Positions 54,635 through 64,000 of a stretch of DNA of 64,000 bases are shown here, one piece after another. Made by a program: the position numbers and the translations under genes. The first letter of the stretch is position 1; each line of letters starts with the position of its first letter. Source of the DNA: Catonia carolina (Eukaryota; Arthropoda; Insecta; Hemiptera; Achilidae); NCBI GenBank assembly GCA_035578175.1, contig JAQMRL010000001.1, positions 430,417,545 to 430,481,544 of the forward strand, written 5' to 3'. Below the pieces are notes generated by a model, which was not told where the DNA came from, searched no databases, and saw only the letters and a program-made list of their open reading frames with translations.

Positions 54635-55123
54635 TGTGTGTGAACAGAATATCTCAAGAACGGAACATTGTACGAACTTAAAACTTGAAACTTAAGTTAG
54701 ACACCACTACCGAACCCGACACGAACATTTGAATCAAAATCGGTCCACCGGAAGTAGTAGTTTATTTTTGTGTAATTTTTCACTTTTTAACGTAAAAATT
54801 TTTTTTTAAGATTTTGGCCCTAGTATGCATTTTACGACAAAGTTTATAATAAAATTTATAGGCAATTAAAAGATCTACAACTTTTATTTGACGCATTTTT
54901 TTCTGCAGAGCCTAGTTTGGCGTAAAAGAGTGATTTTCCGTATTTTTAAGCCTAACTGAGGTTGATATTCATTTTCCGTCTTTCACTCATGATTAAAATT
55001 AGTTTATGTTTATTGAGGTTAGTTTTTTGTTTATTTCTAATGTTTTATTACTAATGTTAGGTTATATTGTTAATTATTTGCATTGCCAAGAGAAAGTTGT
55101 GTGAGTGTTTCACACCAGATTTA
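54461..55123 (-). repeat. R-CA repeat, copy F (internal deletion)
   Basis: Minus-strand copy with both ends but missing one internal block between the ccggaagtagtagtttattt region and the gccctagtatgcattttacg region. Confidence 0.8.
54533..54645 (+). repeat. (GT)n microsatellite inside R-CA copy F
   Basis: More than 50 GT units with scattered GCGT, GTTT and TATG interruptions, at the family's fixed site. Confidence 0.9.
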
Positions 55124-55129
55124 TTTCCT

Positions 55130-55375
55130 TCTTGTACTCCTCCTCTTCATTCTCCTTTTCTTTTCTCTTTTATCGTTTCTACCTACTAAAGATCACGTTA
55201 AGTTTTTTTTACTCGCTCATCGTGTTTTCCATTTTTCAATGCTATTTCTCATTTTTCCCTTAAGTCTTTTTTATTATTTAACTAAACTATTTTTTTTCCT
55301 TTCTGACTATTTTTCTTGGAACCCTTCAAATTGTTTAACCTGATTTCTGAATTTACTTCTTTCCTATATTCTATC
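55130..55375 (-). pseudogene. LINE C-terminal tail
   Basis: The minus strand reads KFRNQVKQFEGFQEKYSQKG, KGKMRNSIEKWKT and a basic RRMKRRSTRR end with stops. Same module as 26.0-26.4 and 44.4-44.7 kb. Confidence 0.55.
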
Positions 55376-55445
55376 TAACACCTTCATCTTCTTAAAGAAG
55401 ATGAAGGTGTTAAGAAACTGAAAAGATATTCTTTTCAGTTTCTTA
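55376..55445. repeat. Two abutting perfect palindromes
   Basis: The first has 18 bp arms (taacaccttcatcttctt, 55376-55393, and its inverse, 55395-55412) around one base. The second has 16 bp arms (taagaaactgaaaaga, 55411-55426, and its inverse, 55430-55445) around tat. The sequences differ, so these are two independent hairpins sharing two bases. Confidence 0.9.
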
Positions 55446-55670
55446 TCTGAACCATCTGTGGTCAGCGTAACGTACTTCTGCACCAGTTATCCCGGGTTTC
55501 ATTCCCGGTAAGACCTGACATTTTTCCATCACTCATTTACATTGGTTTCATTCCCGGTAAGACCTGACATTTTTCCATCACTCATTTACATTTATAACAC
55601 CGTCACAGTTCGCACTAGCATCAGTGTATAAAAAAGTCTGGCGTAAAATAAAGAATAAATAAACCATCAA
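55446..55670 (+). mobile_element. SINE-4 (tRNA-like) with internal 49 bp duplication
   Basis: ctgtggtcagcgtaacgtac resembles box A and gggtttcattcccgg box B. The tail runs on through gcactagcatcag to an A-rich end (aaataaagaataaat). A 49 bp unit that includes box B is tandemly duplicated (55495-55543, 55544-55592) without a mismatch that I can see. Confidence 0.55.
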
Positions 55671-55714
55671 TTCTGTATTTTGTAATTTATGAATCTATCA
55701 AATAACTGTTTGGT

Positions 55715-56752
55715 GGAAATTTTTACAATTTTCATCTATCGTTTTTCTTTGTCCGTCCTTCACGTGAATTCGCAACAAACGGTTTCCGGATTCGTAATCT
55801 ACACAAAAAGTTAGTAGGCCTAAATTTGGTTTAAAGTTCCGGTTTTGACCGGAAGTGGCTCAAAACTTGAAGTTGCAATTTGGAAACAAAAATTGTGTCA
55901 TTCGATTCCTCTTAAGGGGAGATGGCTCGATGGTTTTAACTCAAAATTTCGATTTTTGATTTTTTTATGTTTTTCAATAGTTTAGGCCTAGATTTACCAG
56001 AAAAACATTAAATTACGTCAAAAAAATAATTTTTTATGAAAAAATTAAGTTTTTACAAGGTTTACAAAGAAAAATTATCATGTTACCAAGAAGGAATATT
56101 TTTCATAATTTTATACTGCTCGTTTTAGTGCAGAAAGTTTTAGGTTTTAAAATACAGTATCTGCATCACTGTTTTGTATTCAGCTTTCTAAACAACTGTT
56201 GATGGGAAATTTGCTTGTTTGTGTACATATTGTTTTTGATTTGTGCCTTTTTGTTTCTTACCTTTTCCTGTAAATTTTATTTAGATTTTTAACACTAAGG
56301 TACATTTTTCTCAGAAACCAATAAACGTACCTGGCTGAAATTTTTATCAGTTAATTATCTTGTATATCCACATATACCGACATTTTTATAACTTCCTCAG
56401 GTGCTCCAAAAATTAGTAATACTCAAAACACGTGGAAAACAATTTGTAAAAATTTTATGTTATTCGTAATTTAAACAAAAAAACATATGGTCCAAAGGTT
56501 AAATTAAAAAAATGTCAGTAGCTCGAGAAGAAACCCGACACCTATGGTGTGTAAAGTTTAATTTCCCTTTCTTTTACCAATCCTATTAAAAATGTACCTA
56601 AAAATAGCAAATTTAACATACAAAGTACAGTGTCCACTTTTAAAGAGTAGATACAGAAATCACTAATGGTTTTTGCCATAAGTCAAAGGTAAGCCTTTTT
56701 AAAAATTGCCACCAGCTATGAGAAACGCCGTCTCATTTAAGGGATTTTTGAT
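55715..56752 (+). repeat. R3 repeat, occupied by a MITE
   Basis: 55715-55911 and 56640-56752 together match the uninterrupted R3 copy at 22655-22988. Confidence 0.8.
55916..56639 (+). mobile_element. TTAA-flanked MITE, copy 3 (empty site known)
   Basis: TTAA at 55912-55915 and 56640-56643. The paralogous R3 at 22882-22885 has a single TTAA, which demonstrates insertion with TTAA duplication. Left end ggggagatggctcgatgg; right end cagtgtccactt, mutated relative to cagtctcccc of copies 1 and 2. Length 724 bp. Encodes nothing. Confidence 0.88.
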
Positions 56753-57281
56753 AAATATATTTTGGTCCATTCTACAGACATGTCCATAAAATTGAAATTA
56801 TCCTTTTTTGTTGAGTCCGTTATCTTTTCTATTTTTCTATTCCCAAATACCGGATAGTGCATTTGTAACTTTCCCTACCCAAAGTAGGCTGGGTCCCCTC
56901 TTGTTCCCAGATGAGCGTTTGGAAATCATGAGCTTTAGCAACACCAACTACACTTAGACTTTTGACTACGTTTTTTAGTCTTTTCAATAGATTATCTTCT
57001 ATACCATGGACAGAGTACGAAAAGATAACATTTATTACTCATATAGCATAGAAAATAGAGCAATATATTTATTCATAAAAATTAAACTGTTTTAAATTCA
57101 ATTATTTCTTCATAAATTCAATTCAACTAAAAACATAAAATCACATTAATTACGGTTTTCCTAAGTAGTTTTAAAATTGTTTGGTAAAATTACACAATTT
57201 TTTTACTAACATGTTCTTGACATAATTTTAATTGTTGACATCGTTATAATGTTATCAGAATATCGTTTTATGCTTACGTAG
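56753..57281 (-). pseudogene. Small LINE tail fragment, then AT-rich DNA
   Basis: On the minus strand about 56755-56840 reads FYGHVCRMDQNIFIKNP, like the FxGHVxRMD segment of LINE tails. The rest has nothing recognised. Confidence 0.35.
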
Positions 57282-57535
57282 AAAAAAGCTGGTTTTAAAC
57301 ACTCACACGACTTTCTTTTGCCAATGTAAATAATGAATTATATAACCTACGTTTAATCATGAGTAAACAATGTAAATGGTAAACATAACCTCATTTTAAT
57401 CGTGAGTGAATGTCACTAAATAAAAATCTATGACTTAAAACACGGAAAATCACTAATTGATGCTAAACTAAGCTCTTTAGAAAACAACTCTTGAAATAAA
57501 ACTTGTAGATTATTTAATTTTCGATGACTTTGATT
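57282..57535 (+). repeat. R-CA repeat, copy G (left end only)
   Basis: aaagctggttttaaacactc start and the following blocks match copy A for about 250 bp. Confidence 0.65.
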
Positions 57536-57540
57536 ATTAA

Positions 57541-57940
57541 TACTTTAATTTACTTTATCTACTTTAATTAGCTTTTGTTTGGGATAGAGTAATCTCCCTG
57601 TAGCCGATTTAGCACTACGTTTGCAAGCTATAGGGCCCTCCTCTTCAGTTCAGTATAACCGGTGTTCTATCTATCCAAGGCCACAACGTGAGGTCGCACC
57701 TTGAAATTTGCACTTTACCGACCATCTCCGGCAGAGGCATTTGCTGTTTTTGATCGCTCCAACTTTTCTCGGTGCAAAAGAACGAGCACCTGAACCAGTA
57801 ATATGTGAATACTAAATTTATTTACCACAACCTGGAATTATGCACTGTTAGAATGGAAATACAGTAGAATCTTGTCAGTGCTCACCACTCTGGAAAATTT
57901 GTGATATTTTTTTTAGACAATAACATTAGTAATTAATGAG
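57541..57940. other. GC-richer unexplained stretch
   Basis: 57580-57800 has markedly more G+C than its surroundings (gtagccgatttagcactacg, aacgtgaggtcgcacc). No frame, tRNA-like box or repeat match was found. Confidence 0.35.
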
Positions 57941-58807
57941 TTTCTACGAGATACATTTTAAGTCAATTTTTAAAATTTCATATTTGAAAATAGTAAGTAA
58001 AACAATTATGTCTGGTTTGCTGGTACCGCCCATTCTGTGTACACGCGTTTCAGTGGGGCGTGACAACAAGATAGACTCCAGGTCGCCAAGATAACTCCTG
58101 GTGGTTGTTTTAATCTTAAAAAATATACAAGTCTATAAAAAGTGTTATAATATATGTTTCTAGGTGATAAATTTTAAGTAAATTTTTAAAATTTCGTATT
58201 TGGGAATAGTTAGTAAGTAAAAATATGTCTCGTATGCTGATACCGCCCCTTCGGTGTAGTCAGGTAGCGGTGGGGCTAGAAAACAAGATGGACTCCCGGT
58301 CACAAAGATAACTCCCGGTGGTTGTTTTAATCTTAAAAATAATACAAGTCTATAAAAAGTGTTTTGATTTATGTTTCTAGGTGATAAATTTTAGGTAAAT
58401 TTTTGAAATTTCCTATTTGGGAATAGTTAGTAAGTAAAAATATGTCTCGTATGCTGATACCGCCCCTTCGGTGTAGTCAGGTATCGGTGGGGTTAGAAAA
58501 CAAGATGGACTCCCGGTCGCAAAGATAACTCCCGGTGGTTGTTTTAATCTTAAAAATATACAGTTTTATAAAAAGTGTTTTGATATGTGTTTCAAGGTGA
58601 TAAATTTTAAGTAAATTTTTGAAATTTCGTATTTGGGAATAGTTTTGTTGTTTTTGGTTTTCTTTTAATTCCTAATAATGTGTACGTTGCAATCTGTTCA
58701 ATTCAGAACAATAAACAACCCCATGACCCAATGAGATGAGGATGATATGTATGACGTGTAAATGAGAGAATAGTTAGTAAGTAAAAATATGTCTTGTGCG
58801 TTGGTAC
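57941..58807 (+). repeat. 216-217 bp tandem array, about 3.4 units
   Basis: Units start tttctaggtgataaatttta-like at 57941, 58157, 58374 and 58590 (spacing 216, 217, 216). They share tatgtctcgtatgctg and actcccggtggttgttttaa. Unit 1 is the most diverged; units 2 and 3 are nearly identical. The fourth unit is split by a SINE-2 tail and then cut by the Gypsy-type LTR. Confidence 0.9.
58645..58767 (-). mobile_element. SINE-2 tail inserted in the tandem array
   Basis: Minus-strand ctcatttacacgtcatacat ... gggtcatggggttg ... tgcaacgtacacattattag is the last third of SINE-2. An 8 bp duplication gaatagtt (58637-58644, 58768-58775) flanks it. Strongly 5'-truncated. Confidence 0.8.
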
Positions 58808-59281
58808 TGTCCCAGGTTCATAAATAAAAACTCCAAAAGGTTTTATTCTCAAAAATCCAACTTCTTTTATTAAAAGAAAATCCTTGGTAAACTTTGTTAA
58901 AATATTTAAAAACAATTAAAATTCCTTAAAATTCTTTAAAATAGTTGAATCTTTATCAAAATCTTCTAAAATTAATATTTTCGTTTAAATATAATGCTTT
59001 GAAATTAATAAATTCTTAATATTGTTTTTTACTATAAAAATTGTACAAACCACCTATCCTTTTAAAAGTTTTAAAAAGGAATGAAGGCAACAATCCAATT
59101 TTATTAATTGAATAAAATTTTCTTTTTATTTTTTTTTTGTTCACACATCTGACAGTTCTGTAAATGAGATCATCTGGTACGTTGGTGTTGATGCTGTGAA
59201 GTTGTGTGTTTATGTTTACGTTTGAGTGTTGTTAACGTGTGTACTGTCCGTTGTGTGTCTGTATATGTGTCTCCTATTACA
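58808..59281 (-). mobile_element. 3' LTR of Gypsy-type element (474 bp)
   Basis: Minus-strand LTR begins TGTAATAGGAG at 59281, right after the purine tract, and ends CCTGGGACA at 58808 (TGT...ACA). The left limit is set where the 216 bp unit stops aligning: unit 1 reads ctggtaccgccc, here ttggtac is followed by tgtccc. ggtac (58803-58807) or gtac is the probable target duplication. The matching 5' LTR would lie beyond 64000. Confidence 0.75.
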
Positions 59282-59284
59282 ATC

Positions 59285-59299
59285 TTCCCCCCCCCCCCC
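59285..59299 (-). other. Polypurine tract of the Gypsy-type element
   Basis: Thirteen G then AA on the minus strand, three bases before the LTR. It serves as primer for plus-strand DNA synthesis in LTR elements. 59300-59566, between gag-pol stop and tract, has no env-like frame. Confidence 0.75.
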
Positions 59300-59566
59300 G
59301 GGAGAGGAGACAGAAGCACAAGGCATGTGCAAGCAATAGAAAGGGGGTGGGTGCTTAAATGTAAAAGAAAAGGTGAGCATGTAGCAGTTGTCGGCCTGAG
59401 ATTGTAAAATTCATTCATTCGGGGCCCCTTTCAATAAAACATTCAAATAGCATGCAAACAGCATAGTTTTCGTTTTGTTACAATCATCTCAAGCTCGAGT
59501 ATCGCGACAGACATCACCTAAATAAATGTTCATATCTGTGATTAAATTATGTAAATTATGAGTAAA

Positions 59567-62500
59567 TTATGTAACCTTTTTAAGATTACAAATATGTTCT
59601 TTAGTTATTTCTCCTCCAATAGTCTTACGAAGTAAGGCTGTAACTGGAGTAGAGAAGCCAATGATATAAAAAGGTTCAGACCATCGATATGCCATTTTTG
59701 CACAAATATTTCTCCGTTTCGAACTTACGGGGTGAGTTTTAAGCAAAACTTTATCTCCCACCGAAAACGGATTGGGGTGGCGTGTAGCATTATATCGGCG
59801 TGCCATATCATGATGGGATTTAATTAGTTTTCTTCTAATGTCACACATCATGTTACTGGAACGTATAGGATTTCTATGGAGGATATCTTGGATATTCCAT
59901 GCTCTATCCAACGGTGTGTGAGCTGGAAAAGTATGCAATATGTCAAATGGGCATTTCCCATGAGCATTATGTCGAGCCATATTGAAGGCTAATTGAAACC
60001 AAAATAGAGATTTGTCCCAGGTTGCTTGAGTCGTTGCATGATATGCAATAAGGATAGACCTAAGATTTCGATTTAATCGTTCGGCGTGAGATGGTTGAGG
60101 ATGATAGGGTGAGAGGGTGGTCCGTTTTATGCCTAGATTGAAACAAAAGTTTTTAAACATTATGGAATTAAAATTTTTAGCGTTATCTGTGACAATTAAC
60201 CTCGGGATGGAGTAATTTTGGAAAATACGTTTTAATTCGTCTATAATGGAGGATGTATTAGTGTTTTTTAATGGGGCTAACCATGTAAATTTTGAAAAAC
60301 TATCCACTATCACTAGAATATATTTATAACCTTGATTGGTTTTTGGCAGGCTGCCTACAGTATCAACAAACAATGTGTCAAATGGCGCTGTCGGAACTCT
60401 GGAACTAAGATTTCCCCATTTATAATTTATTCCAGGTTTGCTGCGTTGGCAGGTTGTACAAGCATTCACTTTTAAAGGAATTTCTCGATATATAGCTGGC
60501 CAATAAAAATACCGTGTGATTTTGTGTATAGTTTTATCAACACCTAAATGTCCGCCGATTTCCGAATCATGGAAATATTTAAATACTAAATCTTTTAAGG
60601 AGTCGGGGAGAACGATTTTGGTTGGATTATTGTTTTTATCCTTTAAACATAGGACTCCTTTGGATAAACAAAATTTACTATCCCTTTGTTGTTTTTGTTG
60701 TAGGATAAAGGTATCCTGTTCCTGATGTAGTTTGATGTCTGTAAAAGATAGGGGGAATTGCGATAATAAAGTATTAATATAAGCTATATCCTGTGGGATA
60801 TCTTCATTATTTAAATCATACATCCTCGATAATGCGTCGGCTACATTATTATCTGAACCACGGATGTGATTAATTTTAAATTTAAAGACAGATAATCGGA
60901 GTAACCATCTAGCCAATCTACCTAACTGTTTTGGTCTGGAAAGAAGCCAGGCTAAGGCTTGATTATCGGTTTCTAAAAGAAATTCACGATGTGTTAAATA
61001 GGTCCTAAAATGATCTGTTGCGAAAACAACTGCAAGACACTCTCGCTCGTATGCAGAAAACTTTCGTTCTGCTTCTGTTAATGTTTTGAAAGCATACGCT
61101 ATAGGTCTTCTAGATCCTTCCTGTTCCTGAAGTAGGACAGCTCCTAGACCTGTATCAGACGCATCCGTCTGTAAGATGAAAGTTTTGGAGAAATCTGGTA
61201 TTGCCAATACCGGGGGATTAGCAATTGCTTGTTTGAGATCTTCAAACGCAATTTTTTGTGAGTCTCCCCAGATAAACTGAGTGTTTTTACGACGCAACTT
61301 ATTTAGGGGTTCGATTCTATCAGCATAATTTTTGATAAATTTAGAAAAATAATTAATCATACCACAATATCGATGTACTTGTTTCACTGTCATAGGCTGT
61401 GGGTACTGCAATATTTTTTGTGTTCTAGTTGAGTCTATAGAAACTCCTTTGTACGACAATGTGTGTCCAAGAAACGGTATTTCATTTACAGCAAATGTCA
61501 CCTTATCAGGATTAACTGTAATGCCAGCTTTCCGTAAAATTGACAATACTATTTTGATGTGTCTGACATGCTCTGTAAAACTTTTAGAATATATTAATAT
61601 ATCGTCCATGTAATTAAATACAAATTTATATTTAATATTCTTGAATAATGTATTCATAAGGCGTGTTAAAACTTGTGCGCCAGTCGACAAACCAAAAGGT
61701 AATCTTTCATATTCGTATAAGCCGTCCGGTGTGCAAAATGCGGTTATTTGACGAGATTTTTCTGTCAATGGTATTTGATGGTACGCTTGCGCTAAATCTA
61801 ATGTACTGAACCATCGTGCATTGGAAAACCATTGGAAAGCATGATTTATATTCGGTAAAGGTTGGGCCTCTGAGTCAATTATTAAGTTAACTTGGCGATA
61901 GTCTACGACTAGACGACTTGTGCCGTTTGGTTTCGGAATTAGAAATGCTGGGGAGGAATAAGGTGAAACACTTTCTCGAATTACCTTATCTTTTAATAAT
62001 TTATCAATTTGTTGTTTCATTTGAAATGTTTTTATTGGATTTAAGGGATAGGGCCTAGATTTTATAATTTCACTATTTTTAAGTATAATATCATATTTCA
62101 ATACATTGGTACAGCCTAATTTAGTAGTGAGTACATCAGGAAATTCCTTACATAAATTATTAATTGTATTTTTAATATACTCACTTTGTTCCACGTTGTT
62201 AATCTGCTCTGGATATAGATTGGTTAGAGAAAATTGTTGATTTTTTGCCCAATCAAAGGTTATGAAAGATCTTGTAGCATTAAATATTGCGTGAGTTTTT
62301 TGTAAAAAGTTCATTCCGAGTATTATTTGGTGTTGTATTTTCGGTAATATTTTAAAATTTATTTTCCACGATATTTTTTGAAGAGTAATTTTAACCCAGA
62401 TCTGCTTATTTATTTTTAGAGGAAATCGATCAGCTGTAAGGCAAATTGTGTTAATGTTTTCTTCCTTTATAATCGCTTTTTTAGTTTTTAAAAATTTATA

Positions 62501-64000
62501 CAGTTGTTGATTAATAATGTTATGGGTGGAACCAGAATCGATGAGGGCGTTAAATATATTATTTTTGATTTTTATTGATAAGGCTTTTAAGGTATAATTA
62601 CAATTTAACCTGTTTTCTTTTAACTTTAAATGTTTACCTGGATTATGTTTACAAACACGTTGTTTGTCTACGTTAAAGCCATATGATGTGTGTTTGCAAA
62701 GATTCAGTTTTTGTGAAACATTATTATTTTCTTTTTGCTGTAAAAGTTTACAATTCCTTTTGATATGACCTAATTTATGGCAATAAAAACATTTTAAAGT
62801 GGTTGCAGGCATTTGTGATCTGATTTTGTTGTAAGTTGCATCTTTTAATGTATTTTGTTTACCTTGGGAAGGTACTATGCCATTTACATCATTTATTACG
62901 CTTGTATTATTTATTTTAGATAAACCGATGTCATTCAGAGTCCTAGCATAAACTCTTTCATAGACATAGGCATCTAATTTATTGAAATCTTGTAAGTTAT
63001 TAGGTTTGCCAATTATACCTATGTGCGTGGCGTATATTTCATTTAAACCGGTTAAAATTATATTAATTAACTCACCTTCTGTCAGATCTAATCTTAACAC
63101 CTCATGGTTTTCTAAAATTTCTCTTATATATTCAGAAAGGGTCTCCGTTTGTGACTGATTTCGGTATAACAATTTGAGTTTTAATATTTCTTTCATTTTT
63201 GGTGTGATTAGTTTGCTTACTAAATCTCTATGAAATTGATCGAAATTATGATTATTTCTAATAGAATTTTCAAAAATTTGTTCAGTGAAACCGGTCATAA
63301 ACGGAGTCAACAATACCAAAGGTAAATCTACAGCATAACGTTTCTGAATTTGTTTAATAATTTTGATATTTCGTACTAACATGTCAATATCACGTCCATC
63401 AGTTATAGTTAATTGTTTTAATTCGTTTTCAATTGGATTTGCAATTTTTGTCCAATTGAAATTTAACTCACGATGAAAATAGGCGGGATTATGATTACCT
63501 ACTGCATTCGGTATTAATATATCAGGAGTTTCATTTCTAAGAACAGGATTTTGCATTACTGGGGGATGTAAAAGATTAACATGATCAACACCAAGATTTC
63601 CTTGTTGATCAGGTAAGAAATTATTTCCTAAATGTGCGTCTTCAAGGTTTATGTTGTTTTGCTCGAAATTAGGTTCAATTTCGAAATTTTGTAACCTATT
63701 AAGTTTCCAAATATCAAATCCTTCTTTTAAATTTTGAAATCCTACGAGTTTATCTGGTTTGTTGGGTAATATGAATGCTAATAGTTTGTTAAGCCGATCA
63801 TCAAATATTTCGGCATTATACTTTTCTAATTCAGTTAAATTTTCTATGTTTTGTAACTTTACCAAATAGTTTTGACACTCTGTCAGTTGTTTGTCTATGT
63901 CAAATCTATGTAGTGTAGTTAAATCAATTTGTCGTCCATTATTTAATAGTTTTTGTAACCTTTGTTTTTTTTGTCTTACGTTTCCTGTTGTCGTGCTTTT
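59567..64000 (-). CDS. Gypsy-type gag-pol polyprotein (5' end outside window)
   Basis: One frame of at least 1477 codons, open to the window edge. In order on the minus strand: gag region (64000 to ~62800); a CCHC knuckle CFYCHKLGHIKRNC (~62750-62792); an aspartic protease with ALIDSGSTHNII (~62540); reverse transcriptase with FSTLDLAQAYHQIPL and YMDD (61601-61612); RNase H with LQTDASDTGLGAVLLQ (~61160); integrase with an HHCC zinc finger (~60560-60450); core D (FVDTVGSLP), D (VTDNAKNF), E (SHAERLNR) with 34 residues between the last two; and a C-terminal basic/GPF-like segment. Gene order RT-RNase H-integrase defines Ty3/Gypsy. No stop or frameshift was seen, gag and pol are fused, and env is absent. 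It is possibly an active or very young element. Confidence 0.95.
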   Translation of the reverse strand, partial: KSTTTGNVRQKKQRLQKLLNNGRQIDLTTLHRFDIDKQLTECQNYLVKLQNIENLTELEKYNAEIFDDRLNKLLAFILPNKPDKLVGFQNLKEGFDIWKLNRLQNFEIEPNFEQNNINLEDAHLGNNFLPDQQGNLGVDHVNLLHPPVMQNPVLRNETPDILIPNAVGNHNPAYFHRELNFNWTKIANPIENELKQLTITDGRDIDMLVRNIKIIKQIQKRYAVDLPLVLLTPFMTGFTEQIFENSIRNNHNFDQFHRDLVSKLITPKMKEILKLKLLYRNQSQTETLSEYIREILENHEVLRLDLTEGELINIILTGLNEIYATHIGIIGKPNNLQDFNKLDAYVYERVYARTLNDIGLSKINNTSVINDVNGIVPSQGKQNTLKDATYNKIRSQMPATTLKCFYCHKLGHIKRNCKLLQQKENNNVSQKLNLCKHTSYGFNVDKQRVCKHNPGKHLKLKENRLNCNYTLKALSIKIKNNIFNALIDSGSTHNIINQQLYKFLKTKKAIIKEENINTICLTADRFPLKINKQIWVKITLQKISWKINFKILPKIQHQIILGMNFLQKTHAIFNATRSFITFDWAKNQQFSLTNLYPEQINNVEQSEYIKNTINNLCKEFPDVLTTKLGCTNVLKYDIILKNSEIIKSRPYPLNPIKTFQMKQQIDKLLKDKVIRESVSPYSSPAFLIPKPNGTSRLVVDYRQVNLIIDSEAQPLPNINHAFQWFSNARWFSTLDLAQAYHQIPLTEKSRQITAFCTPDGLYEYERLPFGLSTGAQVLTRLMNTLFKNIKYKFVFNYMDDILIYSKSFTEHVRHIKIVLSILRKAGITVNPDKVTFAVNEIPFLGHTLSYKGVSIDSTRTQKILQYPQPMTVKQVHRYCGMINYFSKFIKNYADRIEPLNKLRRKNTQFIWGDSQKIAFEDLKQAIANPPVLAIPDFSKTFILQTDASDTGLGAVLLQEQEGSRRPIAYAFKTLTEAERKFSAYERECLAVVFATDHFRTYLTHREFLLETDNQALAWLLSRPKQLGRLARWLLRLSVFKFKINHIRGSDNNVADALSRMYDLNNEDIPQDIAYINTLLSQFPLSFTDIKLHQEQDTFILQQKQQRDSKFCLSKGVLCLKDKNNNPTKIVLPDSLKDLVFKYFHDSEIGGHLGVDKTIHKITRYFYWPAIYREIPLKVNACTTCQRSKPGINYKWGNLSSRVPTAPFDTLFVDTVGSLPKTNQGYKYILVIVDSFSKFTWLAPLKNTNTSSIIDELKRIFQNYSIPRLIVTDNAKNFNSIMFKNFCFNLGIKRTTLSPYHPQPSHAERLNRNLRSILIAYHATTQATWDKSLFWFQLAFNMARHNAHGKCPFDILHTFPAHTPLDRAWNIQDILHRNPIRSSNMMCDIRRKLIKSHHDMARRYNATRHPNPFSVGDKVLLKTHPVSSKRRNICAKMAYRWSEPFYIIGFSTPVTALLRKTIGGEITKEHICNLKKVT

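Noticed and set aside
57941..58807. CRISPR-like or satellite array
   Set aside because: Units are 216 bp with no short repeat/spacer alternation; it is a small tandem array of about 3.4 copies, too short to call a satellite.
59170..59418. Open frames on both strands inside and beside the 3' LTR
   Set aside because: They overlap the polypurine tract and LTR start; no conserved peptide is seen, so they are shadows of element control sequence.

Overview
This 64 kb window is AT-rich eukaryotic DNA with no convincing complete host gene. It reads as an intergenic or intronic graveyard of transposable elements from an arthropod. The mixture (mariner and DUF4817-type transposases, several non-LTR retrotransposon lineages, tRNA-derived SINEs, a Helitron remnant, a Gypsy-type LTR retrotransposon) fits an insect, and the repeat styles suggest a hemipteran. 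The species is not determinable by reading, so that placement is an inference of modest confidence. The only possible host coding sequence is a 22-codon segment ending in a strong splice donor (20619-20684, minus).

Layout. 1-5 kb: a SINE-like repeat, a solo LTR with intact termini (1621-2478), then two DUF4817/mariner-like DNA transposons 18 bp apart. 7-10 kb: a ~1 kb (CA)n-bearing repeat, tRNA-SINEs and the RNase H/3' end of a LINE. 10.5-12 kb: a TTAA-flanked MITE interrupted by a Jockey-like LINE. 12.8-17.3 kb: LINE debris. 18.6-19.4 kb: a short Helitron with both ends. 20.6 kb: candidate exon. 21-31 kb: SINEs, the (CA)n repeat, LINE 3' ends and an orphan 242 bp insertion with a 15 bp target duplication. 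31-40 kb: more SINEs, LINE ends and a ~380 bp retroposon family. 40.7-42.7 kb: a LINE split by a MITE and a SINE. 46.9-47.9 kb: a mariner with very long inverted ends. 48.06-52.36 kb: two different LINEs joined head to tail inside one 12 bp target-site duplication. 55-58.8 kb: palindromes, a further SINE, another TTAA MITE and a 216 bp tandem array. 58.8-64 kb: the 3' LTR and most of the single gag-pol frame of a Gypsy-type element that runs off the right edge.

How the parts work together. The autonomous machinery visible is reverse transcriptase/RNase H/integrase (Gypsy), LINE reverse transcriptases, and decayed transposases. The dependants are SINEs and MITEs. One SINE subtype shares a 3'-terminal stem-loop with a LINE in the same window, pointing to a SINE-LINE partnership. 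Two insertions can be proved by comparison with uninterrupted paralogous copies inside the window. The most unusual structures are the chimeric two-LINE insertion (best explained by template jumping during target-primed reverse transcription) and two transposons in which one end has been replaced by an inverted copy of the other.
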